Of a DNA stretch of 64,000 nt, positions 24,766 to 32,380 are shown in pieces. The DNA is from Actinomycetospora corticicola (GTDB lineage: Bacteria > Actinomycetota > Actinomycetes > Mycobacteriales > Pseudonocardiaceae), in assembly GCF_013409505.1 (NCBI RefSeq), contig NZ_JACCBN010000001.1, positions 1,054,001 to 1,118,000 of the forward strand. Reading direction: 5' to 3'. Within the stretch, counting starts at the first letter, position 1. Each line of letters starts with the position of its first letter. The notes below the pieces were generated by a model, which worked only from the letters and a program-made list of their open reading frames with translations, did no database searches and was not told the origin of the DNA. A program made the translations under genes and the position numbers.

Positions 24766-24818
24766 CCGACGGCACCCGCTGACCGACGGCACCCGCTGAC
24801 CGACGGCACATGCTGACG
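24751..24818 (+). repeat. 17-bp tandem repeat at the tetR stop codon
   Basis: Four head-to-tail units of GACGGCACCCGCTGACC (24751, 24768, 24785, 24802); the first three are identical and the fourth has three changes. Unit 1 contains the end of the TetR gene and its TGA. Each unit carries another TGA in a shifted frame. It looks like recent slippage expansion. Confidence 0.9.
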
Positions 24819-24832
24819 GACGAGCCCGCCGA

Positions 24833-26119
24833 TCAGGGCAACAGCTCGAACCGCTTCGCCTCGTGGCGCAGCTCGTCGCGGTGTTCGGGGGCGGCGATGG
24901 CGATGAGCTCCCGGGCGCGCTGCGCGATCGAGCGCCCGCGCAGCGACGCGACGCCGTACTCGGTGACGACGTGGTCGACGGTGTTCTTCAACGTGGTGAC
25001 GACGCTGCCCGCCGTGAGCTGGGCGCGGATGCGCGAGATCCCCGACGACGTCGCCGCGTGCGTCACGAGGAAGGCGCGTCCGCCGGGGGAGTACATCGCG
25101 CCGCGGGCGAAGTCGGACTGACCGCCGGACGACGACCAGTAGCGGCCGGCGATCGTCTCGCTCGCTGCCTGCCCCATCAGGTCCACCTCGGTCGTCGCGT
25201 TGATCGAGACGAAGTTCGGCTCCTCGGCGACCACCCGCGGGTCGTTGGTCCACTCCACCGGCAGGAACGCGACGTCGGTGCGCCCGTCGAGCCAACGGTG
25301 CATCGCCTCGTCCCCGATCGAGAACGTCGTGACGTGCTCGCCCGGCCGCTGCTTCTTGCGCGCTCCGGTGACGACGCCGAGGTCGACGAGGTGGGCGAGC
25401 CCGCTCGCGAGGCATTCGGTGTGGATGCCGAGGTCGCGGTGGCCGGTCAGGGCCTCCGTGACCGCGCCCGGGGTGCCGCCCACCCCGATCTGCAGGCACG
25501 CACCGTGCGGCACCAGGTCGGCCACGAGGCCGGCGATCGCGTGGTCGGCGGGGGAGGGGTCGCGGTGCCGGACCGGCGGCAGGGCCCGGTCGCTCGCGAT
25601 CCACCCGACGACCTGGTCCGCGCGCAGCAGGTTCTCGCCGCGCGTGAACGGCATCGCCGGGGTGACCTCGAGCAGGAACGGCACCTCGCCGATCATCGAG
25701 GCGACGTAGTCGGCGTTCGTGCCCAGGCTGAACCGTCCCTCGTCGTCGGGACCCGCCGCCGCCGCGAGGACCACGGTGCGCTGCGTGGCCTGGCGGAGGA
25801 GCAGTGGCATCTCGGAGAAGTGGTTGGGCACGAGGTCGCACGTGCCGCGCCGGTAGGCCTCGCGGGAGCCCGGCCCGAGGTAGTAGTCGACGTGGCGCAA
25901 CCGGTCGCCGAACTCCCCGCGGATGTAGGGGCGCTCGACGAACGGGTCCATCCGGTGCACGCGCACCCCGTCGAGGTCGTCGGCGATGGACTCGAGGAGG
26001 TCGAGCAGCGTCTGCGGCTCGCCCTGAGCGATCGGCACGATCACGTCGGCGCCGTCGGGGATCAGCTCGCGGAGCCGCGTGCGGGCCTCGTCGGGGGACA
26101 GCGGTGCGATCACGATCAT
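24833..26119 (-). CDS. Acetyl-CoA hydrolase/transferase family (4-hydroxybutyrate CoA-transferase-like)
   Basis: 428 aa from ATG 26119. Two-domain CoA-transferase family I relatives: VPIAQGEPQTLLDLL near residue 26, LVPNHFSEMPLLLR near 105, LQIGVGGTPGAVTEAL near 207, and a C-terminal TEYGVASLRGRS near 385 as in AbfT/Cat2-type enzymes. Such enzymes move CoA between acetyl-CoA and a short organic acid, or hydrolyse it. Acceptor unknown. It is divergent from the TPR gene at 26202 and converges with tetR. Confidence 0.88.
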   Translation of the reverse strand: MIVIAPLSPDEARTRLRELIPDGADVIVPIAQGEPQTLLDLLESIADDLDGVRVHRMDPFVERPYIRGEFGDRLRHVDYYLGPGSREAYRRGTCDLVPNHFSEMPLLLRQATQRTVVLAAAAGPDDEGRFSLGTNADYVASMIGEVPFLLEVTPAMPFTRGENLLRADQVVGWIASDRALPPVRHRDPSPADHAIAGLVADLVPHGACLQIGVGGTPGAVTEALTGHRDLGIHTECLASGLAHLVDLGVVTGARKKQRPGEHVTTFSIGDEAMHRWLDGRTDVAFLPVEWTNDPRVVAEEPNFVSINATTEVDLMGQAASETIAGRYWSSSGGQSDFARGAMYSPGGRAFLVTHAATSSGISRIRAQLTAGSVVTTLKNTVDHVVTEYGVASLRGRSIAQRARELIAIAAPEHRDELRHEAKRFELLP

Positions 26120-26201
26120 CGACGTACCCCGCCGCGTCCCGGGGGGAACAACGCGGAGCCCGGGGCGGTTCGACGCTTGACGCATCAATCGAGGAGGGGA
26201 C

Positions 26202-26510
26202 ATGGAGGCCACGCTCTGGGACCGGGGCACCTTCCACGCCGAGCTCGGGCAGTGGATCGACGCCGCCCGCGTGCTCGCCGAGCTCGTCGAGGCCGAGCCG
26301 GACGCGTCCGCGGCGCGCCTGCTGCTGGCCCGCGCCTACTACCACTCCGCGCAGCTCTCGCGGGCGGAGGAGCAGGCCCGGCGGCTGGTCGCCGACCGTC
26401 CCGACGACGGGTACGCCCACCTGCTGCTCGGACGCTCGCTCCAGCGGCAGGGCCGCCACGACGAGGCGACCGGGTCGATGCGGATCGCATCCGCGCTCGG
26501 GGCGCGGTGA
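26202..26510 (+). CDS. Small tetratricopeptide repeat protein
   Basis: 102 aa, almost entirely TPR: three helix pairs with GQWIDAARVLAELVEAEPD, LLLARAYYHSAQLSRAEEQARRLV and LLLGRSLQRQGRHDEATGSMRIA. TPRs are protein-protein adaptors. It is one of two related TPR genes around a 59-aa protein (26653-27269). A start at ATG 26202 follows GAGGAGGGGAC. The partner is unknown. Confidence 0.88.
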   Translation: MEATLWDRGTFHAELGQWIDAARVLAELVEAEPDASAARLLLARAYYHSAQLSRAEEQARRLVADRPDDGYAHLLLGRSLQRQGRHDEATGSMRIASALGAR

Positions 26511-26652
26511 TACCCGGTCGCTGGGCCGTGTGAGTGAACGACACGCCGACTCCGGTTGCGCCCTACTCAATGTGATCGATCCGCGTCACGCGGCTGACGT
26601 CCGTCCGTCGTCGGCCGATATCCCGCACGTCGAGCGACGGCGAGGGAGTGGG

Positions 26653-26832
26653 ATGACGCAGGTGGGAGAGCCGTGGGTGGTGGTCCTCTCGGATCCGCAG
26701 ACGGGCGGGATCGAGAGCTTCGGACCCTATTCGCGGGAGGAGGCCGAACGGCTGCGCTACTGGTGCACCGCCGAACTCGACCTCGACGAGCTCGGCGACG
26801 TGCTCGTGCTGGCCGCCCCGATGCGGGCGTGA
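26653..26832 (+). CDS. Small conserved-looking protein of unknown function (59 aa)
   Basis: 59 aa, acidic. WVVVLSDPQTGGIESFGPYSREEAE followed by LDELGDVLVLAAPM suggests a small alpha/beta fold. The ATG at 26653 has a GAGGGAG ribosome site. Its TGA overlaps the GTG of the next TPR gene as GTGA (26829-26832), strong evidence that both are real and translated together. The 142 bp upstream (26511-26652) hold no gene; I see only a weak promoter-like stretch there. Confidence 0.75.
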   Translation: MTQVGEPWVVVLSDPQTGGIESFGPYSREEAERLRYWCTAELDLDELGDVLVLAAPMRA

Positions 26833-27269
26833 TCGCGGTGGGGGAACTGGCGCTGCGGCGCTTCGTGGTGTTCGACGAGGGGGACCGGGCGCCGGCAGGA
26901 CCGGCGGAACCGCCGGCCCGGGCGCCGGAGGTCCCGGAGGACCCCGACGACGGGTGGACGGTCGCCCTGCACCACGGCGAGCGCGGGGAGTGGAGCGAGG
27001 CGGCACGGCTGCTCGGGCCCGTCGTCGAGGACGACCCCTCGACGACGATCCCGCGCATCCTGCTGGTGGAGGCGCTCATGGGGTCGGCCCAGTGGCGCCC
27101 GGCGGCCGCGCACCTGCGGGTGCTGATCGCCGAGCACCCCGCGGACGCCTACGCCCGGGACCTGCTCGAACGCTGCTCGGCTCAGCTCGGGTCCCACTCC
27201 AGGGTGGTGGTGTCGAGCGAGTCGAGCAGGTCGAACCAGGGGCCGGTGCGGGGCAGCTCGAACCGGTAG
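26829..27269 (+). CDS. Tetratricopeptide repeat protein, coupled to the upstream small gene
   Basis: 146 aa from GTG 26829. After a Pro/Ala-rich segment (about 20-45) come TPR-like helix pairs resembling those of the 26202 gene: HHGERGEWSEAARLLGPVVEDDP, LLVEALMGSAQWRPAAAHLRVLIAEHP and AYARDLLERCSAQLG. The last 28 residues (SHSRVV... onward) lie antisense to the end of the acyl-CoA dehydrogenase and look like read-through after loss of a stop. The overlap with the convergent gene is 88 bp. Function unknown. Confidence 0.78.
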   Translation: MIAVGELALRRFVVFDEGDRAPAGPAEPPARAPEVPEDPDDGWTVALHHGERGEWSEAARLLGPVVEDDPSTTIPRILLVEALMGSAQWRPAAAHLRVLIAEHPADAYARDLLERCSAQLGSHSRVVVSSESSRSNQGPVRGSSNR

Positions 27270-28927
27270 AAGTACCGGGCGGCGGCGCGCTTGCCGGTGG
27301 CGAACGCGTCGTCGCGGGAGCCGAGGACGACGAGCTGCTCCAGCCAGATCCACGCCGCGACGACGTGGCCGACGGCCTCGAGGTAGACGCTCGCGTTGGC
27401 GAGCGTGACGTCGGGGTCGCCGGTCGCGTGCAGGGTCGCGGTGGTCTTCTCGATCCGCACCAGGGCGGCCTCGAGGGCGGCGGCGTGCTCGGCGTGCTCG
27501 CCGGCCCGGTCGATCGTCGCGCGGACCGTGCCGAGCAGGAGCTCCAGCCCGGCGCCGCCGCGCATCACGGCCTTGCGACCGAGCAGGTCGATCGCCTGGA
27601 TGCCGTGCGTGCCCTCGTGGATCGGGTTGAGCCGGTTGTCGCGGTAGAACTGCTCCACCGGGAAGTCGCGGGTGTAGCCCGACCCGCCGAGCACCTGGAT
27701 CGCGAGGTCGTTCGCGGCGAGGCACCACTGCGACGGCCAGCTCTTCGCGATCGGGGTCAGGACGTCGAGCAGCAGCGCGGCCTGCGCCCGGGCCCCGTCG
27801 TCGGGATGGGTGTCCTTCTCGTCGACGAGGCGCGAGCAGTAGAGCCCCAGGGCCATGCCGGCCTCGGCGTAGGACTTCTGCGCGAGCAGCATCCGCCTGA
27901 CGTCGGGGTGCCGTGCGATCGGGATCATCGGGGTGGAGACGTCGCGACCCCCGACCGCGCGGCCCTGCGTGCGGGTGAGCGCGTACTCCAGCGAGTGCAG
28001 GTAGCCGGTGACGCCGAGGGCGGTGGCGCCCATCCCGACGCCCACCCGGGCCTCGTTCATCATGTGGAACATGGCGGTGAGCCCGCCGTGCTCGGCGCCG
28101 ACCAGCCAGCCGACGGCCCCCTCGCGCTCGCCGAAGTTCAGCAGCGTGTTGACCGTCCCGCGGTAGCCCATCTTGTGGTTCAGACCGGCGAGCGCGACGT
28201 CGTTGTGCGTCCCGTCGTCGAGGTAGCGGGGCACCGCGATCAGGCTGATGCCCTTCACCCCGGCCGGGCCGCCCGGGATCTTCGCGAGCACCAGGTGGAC
28301 GATGTTGTCGGTCAGCTCGTGCTCGCCGCCCGAGATCCACATCTTGGTGCCGATCACGCGGTAGGAGCCGTCGTCCTGCGGCTCCGCGCGGGTCGTGATG
28401 TCGGCCAGCGACGACCCGGCCTGCGGCTCGGAGAGGCACATCGTCCCGGAGGTGCGGCCCTCCAGCATGCCCGGCACCCACGCCTCGACCTGCTCCGGCG
28501 TGCCGTGCGCGAGGAGCAGGTTGACCGCCGCCGTCGTCAGGAACGGGTAGGAGGCCGTGCCGATGTTGGCGGCCTGGAACCAGGCCAGGGCCGCGCGGGC
28601 GACGGTGAACGGCAGCCCGGTCCCGCCGTGCTCGGCCGGGACGGACGCGGCGATGAACCCGGCCTCGGCGAACGCCTCGATCGCCTCCCTGACCCCGTCC
28701 ACGAGGACGACGCGGCCGTCCGGGCCCTGGTGGGGCTCGGCGAGGTCGGCGGCCCGGTTGTGGGGCTCGAAGCGCTCCGTGGCGATCTGCTCGGCGAGGT
28801 CGAGGACGGCGTCGATCGTCTCGCGGTCGTGCTCGGCGAACGGTGCGCGATCGAGCAGGTCGCCGACGCGCAGCCAGTCGTGGAGGAGGAAGTCCAGGTC
28901 GGCGCGGTCGAGGATCCGGGAGGTCAC
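27182..28927 (-). CDS. Acyl-CoA dehydrogenase with C-terminal extension
   Basis: 581 aa from the GTG at 28927; an ATG at 28969 inside a hairpin is an alternative. It is longer than the usual 380-aa enzyme and of the 580-600-aa class that includes DmdC (methylmercaptopropionyl-CoA dehydrogenase). Motifs are GTMCLSEPQAGSSLADITTRA near 160, GTKMWISGGEHE, QVLGGSGYTRDFPVEQFYRDNRLNPIHEGTHGIQ near 420, then an extra helical domain. It oxidises acyl-CoA to 2-enoyl-CoA with FAD. Substrate is not readable. The 3' end overlaps the TPR gene. Confidence 0.92.
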   Translation of the reverse strand: MTSRILDRADLDFLLHDWLRVGDLLDRAPFAEHDRETIDAVLDLAEQIATERFEPHNRAADLAEPHQGPDGRVVLVDGVREAIEAFAEAGFIAASVPAEHGGTGLPFTVARAALAWFQAANIGTASYPFLTTAAVNLLLAHGTPEQVEAWVPGMLEGRTSGTMCLSEPQAGSSLADITTRAEPQDDGSYRVIGTKMWISGGEHELTDNIVHLVLAKIPGGPAGVKGISLIAVPRYLDDGTHNDVALAGLNHKMGYRGTVNTLLNFGEREGAVGWLVGAEHGGLTAMFHMMNEARVGVGMGATALGVTGYLHSLEYALTRTQGRAVGGRDVSTPMIPIARHPDVRRMLLAQKSYAEAGMALGLYCSRLVDEKDTHPDDGARAQAALLLDVLTPIAKSWPSQWCLAANDLAIQVLGGSGYTRDFPVEQFYRDNRLNPIHEGTHGIQAIDLLGRKAVMRGGAGLELLLGTVRATIDRAGEHAEHAAALEAALVRIEKTTATLHATGDPDVTLANASVYLEAVGHVVAAWIWLEQLVVLGSRDDAFATGKRAAARYFYRFELPRTGPWFDLLDSLDTTTLEWDPS

Positions 28928-28963
28928 CGGTCCATCATGCGCCAGCGTCCGGCCCACCGCCTT

Positions 28964-29030
28964 GATCATTCTCCGGTCGCGGTTCCTGGCGGCCAGGCCC
29001 GGGATCCGCGACCTCTACAAGATCTTGGGA
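28964..29030. repeat. Hairpin repeat, family C, copy 1 (left of DUF559 gene)
   Basis: GGTCGCGG (28975-28982) pairs with CCGCGACC (29006-29013), with an inner palindrome CCTGGCGGCCAGG and outer GATC words. The 38-bp right half (28991-29028) aligns without gaps to 29982-30019 at 29 of 38 positions. The element lies between the acyl-CoA dehydrogenase start and the DUF559 gene. Confidence 0.7.
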
Positions 29031-29062
29031 GCCGTACGCGCCTCCCTGTCGTCCGAGCAGAT

Positions 29063-29956
29063 GTGAAGGTCCAACGTCTGCTCGCGTCCAACCACGGCGT
29101 CATCAGCCTCGCCCAGGCCCGCCGCTGCGGGCTCAGCGACGACCAGATCGCGCGGAAGGTGGCCTCGGGGGAGTGGATCCGGCGCGCCCCGGGCGTGTAC
29201 TTCGCGATCGCCTGGGCGTGGACCCCGGCCGCGCGGGTGCGGGTCGCCGCGGAATGGGTCCGGCCGACGGGAGCGCTGGCGGGTCCGACCGCGGCGTGGT
29301 GGCTCGGGCTCGACATCGAGTCGCCCACGCCGATCAGCGTGGTGGTGCCGAGAGCGTCCTCCCGGCGCCCGCCCGGCGGGGTGCACATGACCCGCCGCGA
29401 CCTCAGGGGCGACCGCGTCGAGCACCGCGGGTTGTGGGTGGTGGCCCGGGCGCTGGCGGTGCTGGACGCGGCGGTCGCACTGGGCCCGCAGGGGCAGGCG
29501 TTCCTGGACCGGGCGTTGCAGCAGAAGCACGTCACGCTCGAGGAACTGCGCGCCATGCAGGCACGGCACCTGGGGCGGCGCGGGTCGCGGACCGCCCACG
29601 AGTTGCTGGTGCGGGCGGGGGACCGGGCCGCGTCCGCGGTCGAGCGGCGCACCGTGGCACTGCTGCGCGGCGCGGCGATCGACGGCTGGGAGGTGAACGT
29701 CGAGGTGGTGCTCGCCGACGGCCGGACCGTCGTGCTCGACCTCGGTTTCCTCGAGCTCAGGATCGCCCTCGAGGTCGACGGGTGGGCCTTCCACACGGAC
29801 CCGTCCCGCTTCGTCGAGGATCGGGCCCGGAAGCGGGCGCTGGTCGCCGACGGGTGGCTGGTCGTCGAGGTGACGTGGGACGACCTGGTCCGCCGGCCCG
29901 AGAAGGTGCTCCACGAGCTGCGTCGCATCATCGCCCTGCGCACCGTCGCTCCATGA
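29063..29956 (+). CDS. AbiEi-type antitoxin domain + DUF559 (Vsr/restriction-endonuclease-like) protein
   Basis: 297 aa. Residues 1-60 are a winged-helix domain of the AbiEi antitoxin type (LLASNHGVISLAQARRCGLSDDQIARKVASGEWIRRAPGVYF). The middle resembles the AbiEi/transcriptional-regulator core. Residues 205-295 are DUF559, a PD-(D/E)xK-like fold with VLDLGFLELRIALEVDGW and FVEDRARKRALVADGWLVVEVTWDDLV. The family is frequent in actinobacteria as single genes; its role (defence, repair or mobility) is unsettled. The start is GTG 29063. The stop overlaps a hairpin. Related hairpins bracket the gene. Confidence 0.85.
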   Translation: MKVQRLLASNHGVISLAQARRCGLSDDQIARKVASGEWIRRAPGVYFAIAWAWTPAARVRVAAEWVRPTGALAGPTAAWWLGLDIESPTPISVVVPRASSRRPPGGVHMTRRDLRGDRVEHRGLWVVARALAVLDAAVALGPQGQAFLDRALQQKHVTLEELRAMQARHLGRRGSRTAHELLVRAGDRAASAVERRTVALLRGAAIDGWEVNVEVVLADGRTVVLDLGFLELRIALEVDGWAFHTDPSRFVEDRARKRALVADGWLVVEVTWDDLVRRPEKVLHELRRIIALRTVAP

Positions 29957-30015
29957 TCACCAGGATGTCGCGGATCCCGACGGCGAGGCCGGGAATCCGC
30001 GACGTCCCGGTGATC
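29955..30015. repeat. Hairpin repeat, family C, copy 2 (right of DUF559 gene)
   Basis: Long imperfect inverted repeat: 29955-29978 pairs with 29991-30015, with GATCACC/GGTGATC at the tips and GTCGCGGAT/ATCCGCGAC inside, loop of 12 bases. It lies between the DUF559 stop and the convergent PucR stop, so it can terminate both. It is a relative of the element at 28964. Confidence 0.8.
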
Positions 30016-30027
30016 TTGGAGCGGCGC

Positions 30028-31326
30028 CTACCGGCCCGCCCCGAGCCAGGCGCACGCCAGCAGCGCCAGCTCCACGTCGAGGCGGTCGCCGTCGACGGGG
30101 CGTCCGCGGATCTCCTTCGCCCGGCGGACCCGGTACTTCACCGTCGACGGGTGCACGCCGAGCTGGCTCGCGGTGGCCGCGTTGCTGCCGCCGGTGGCGA
30201 GGAAGACCCGGAGCGTCTCGCGCAGGCGCGCGCACGTCGCCCCGGGTTCGGCGAGCGGGCCGAGCACCCGTCGCACCCACGCTGTGGCCCCGTCGAGGTC
30301 GGCGCAGAGCAGGGCGACCGCCCCGACCTCGTCGAACAGGGTCACCGCCGGCGCCTCCTCGCCGGCCGCGAGCGTCACCGCGCGGGCCCGCAGCGCCTGC
30401 TCGTGCGTCACGCGGAACCCCTCGACGTCCGCGGCCGGGGCCCCGCACGCCACCCGGACCGGCTCGCCGCCGCGGCGCACCACGGCCGCCACCGTCTCCC
30501 GCGACACCTCGACGACGCCGGGCAGCCACACCCACGCGCTCGTCGTGTCCCAGGGGACGACGAGGGCCCGTCCCTGGGCGTCGAGCGCGAGCGCCAGGGC
30601 GTCGGCGCAGCGCTCGAGCGCGACCAGCGCCGGACCCGCCGTCGGAGGCTCGTCGAGCCAGAGGACCAACCCGAGGTGCTCCCGCCCGAAGCGGTAGCCC
30701 AGGACGGACTCGACGGCGAGGCGTTCGTCGGCACCGTGCGGGCCCCGGCGGTCGAGCACGTCGCGGATGCGGGCGACCCGGATCGCGTGCCGGTTCTCCA
30801 GCCAGCGGTCCCGCTCCGCCTCGTACACGGCGACGACGTGCTGCGAGACGTGGTCGACGTACTCGAAGACGGTCAGCACCACGTGCTGGGACACCGCGGC
30901 GACCGCGTCCCGCTCCACGGCGGCCTCGACACAGGTGAACGCCCACTCCATGAGGTGGGCCTGCCCGAGCCGGTACGCGCGGACCAGCGCGTTCACCGGC
31001 ACCCCGCGCTGCGCGAGCCGCCGGGCGTACTCGACGGCGGCCGGGGGCGCCTCCACCTCGCGGGGCGGCAGGTCGTGCGCGAGCACGTGCAGGATCGTCT
31101 CGACGTTGCCGCCGACGCTCGCGCCGAGCAGGTCGATCAGGCCGGGGTCGCCGCGCAGCTCGTCGATGCGGGCGGCGAGCAGGTCGCGGATCGCGTCCGA
31201 GATCTCGTCCCGGTGGCGCGCGAGACCGGCGGCGACCGCGGCGACCGCGGAGGACCCGTCGTCGGGACGGGGCAGCGTGCCGTGGAGCTCCCGCACCTGA
31301 CCACCGTCCCCTGTGACGCCCGCCAC
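30028..31326 (-). CDS. PucR-type transcriptional regulator
   Basis: 432 aa. An N-terminal helical sensor region (RsbRD/GGDEF-related) covers about residues 25-185, a middle GGDEF-like region (about 190-320) follows, and the C-terminal HTH_30 domain has LRETLRVFLATGGSNAATASQLGVHPSTVKYRVRRAKEI near 365-405. The GTG at 31326 is used; the GTG at 31296 is an alternative. It is divergent from the esterase and EthA-like BVMO genes, which it probably activates. A PDDG stretch carries the 13-mer (31255-31267). Confidence 0.9.
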   Translation of the reverse strand: MAGVTGDGGQVRELHGTLPRPDDGSSAVAAVAAGLARHRDEISDAIRDLLAARIDELRGDPGLIDLLGASVGGNVETILHVLAHDLPPREVEAPPAAVEYARRLAQRGVPVNALVRAYRLGQAHLMEWAFTCVEAAVERDAVAAVSQHVVLTVFEYVDHVSQHVVAVYEAERDRWLENRHAIRVARIRDVLDRRGPHGADERLAVESVLGYRFGREHLGLVLWLDEPPTAGPALVALERCADALALALDAQGRALVVPWDTTSAWVWLPGVVEVSRETVAAVVRRGGEPVRVACGAPAADVEGFRVTHEQALRARAVTLAAGEEAPAVTLFDEVGAVALLCADLDGATAWVRRVLGPLAEPGATCARLRETLRVFLATGGSNAATASQLGVHPSTVKYRVRRAKEIRGRPVDGDRLDVELALLACAWLGAGR

Positions 31327-31442
31327 CCGACGGTAGCCGCCACGGGGCGGACGAACCAGCGCGCGCGGTTCGTCCCCGCGGGACGAAGCGTCGTGCTGTG
31401 TCCTGGGTCACGGTGGAGGTCCCGACGAGACGAGGAGATTCC

Positions 31443-32375
31443 GTGCCCCTGCACCCCGAGGCCCAGGCCCTGCTGGACGCACTGGCCGAGATGGGCAGCC
31501 CGCCGTTCGAGTGCATGACCGTGCCGCAGGCCCGGCAGGCCACGGCCGCGTTCCTGGACCTGCAGCCCCCGGCGGAGGAGGTCGGGACGGTCTCGGACCG
31601 GGCGATCCCCGGCCCGGGCGGCGACATCCCGGTGCGGATCTACGTGCCGTCGGGGGAGAAGGTCCGCGGCGTCCTGCTCTACTTCCACGGCGGCGGCTGG
31701 GTGATCGGCGACCTCGAGACCGTCGACCGGCCGTGCCGCAGCATCGCCAACGCCGCCGACGTGGTGGTCGTGTCGGTGGACTACCGCCTCGCGCCGGAGC
31801 ACCGTCAGCCCGCGGCGTTCGAGGACTGCTACGCCGCGACCACCTGGGTCGCCGAGCACGCCGAGGAGCTGAACGTCGACCCCTCGCGGCTCGCCGTCGG
31901 CGGCGATTCCGCCGGTGGGCACCTCGCCGCGGCCGTCTCCCTGCACGCCCGCGACCACGGCGGCCCCGCGATCGCCTTCCAGTTGCTGATCTACCCGGTG
32001 ACCGACTTCGCGTTCACCACCCCGTCGCACGCCGAGAACGGCGAGGGCTACCTGCTGCAGCGCGCGACGATGCAGTGGTTCTGGGCGCACTACCTGGGCG
32101 CGACCGACCCGGACAAGGACCAGACCGTCTTCCCCGCCCGCGCCGCGACCTTCGCCGACCTGCCGCCCGCCTTCGTCGCGACCGCCGAGTTCGACCCGCT
32201 GCGCGACGAGGGCGAGGCCTACGCCGAGTCGCTGCGCGCGGCCGGCGTCGAGGTCACCAGCACCCGGTACGACGGCATGATCCACGGCTTCCTCTGGACC
32301 CTCGGCGCCACGCCGTCGGGCGCCCGGATGGTCGACGACGGTGTGGCCGCCCTGCGTTCAGCCCTGGAGAGGTGA
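31443..32375 (+). CDS. Alpha/beta hydrolase, hormone-sensitive lipase family (carboxylesterase)
   Basis: 310 aa from GTG 31443 with GAGGAG at 31431-31436. HSL signature HGGGWVIGD (oxyanion hole) near residue 82, nucleophile GDSAGG near 155, acid in EFDPLRDEGE near 255 and His in DGMIHGFLW near 283. It hydrolyses esters of short or medium acids. It is followed six bases later by a BVMO; BVMOs make esters from ketones, so the pair can convert a ketone to an alcohol and an acid. It diverges from the PucR regulator. Confidence 0.94.
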   Translation: MPLHPEAQALLDALAEMGSPPFECMTVPQARQATAAFLDLQPPAEEVGTVSDRAIPGPGGDIPVRIYVPSGEKVRGVLLYFHGGGWVIGDLETVDRPCRSIANAADVVVVSVDYRLAPEHRQPAAFEDCYAATTWVAEHAEELNVDPSRLAVGGDSAGGHLAAAVSLHARDHGGPAIAFQLLIYPVTDFAFTTPSHAENGEGYLLQRATMQWFWAHYLGATDPDKDQTVFPARAATFADLPPAFVATAEFDPLRDEGEAYAESLRAAGVEVTSTRYDGMIHGFLWTLGATPSGARMVDDGVAALRSALER

Positions 32376-32380
32376 GCACG

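Noticed and set aside
24833-26230. Upstream extended start for the CoA-transferase
   Set aside because: The extra 37 residues have no family match and cover the promoter region of the divergent TPR gene; ATG 26119 fits the family start.
26954-29062. Plus-strand frame of about 700 codons preceding the DUF559 protein
   Set aside because: Antisense to the acyl-CoA dehydrogenase; composition is that of a shadow frame. Only the part from 29063 is a real gene.
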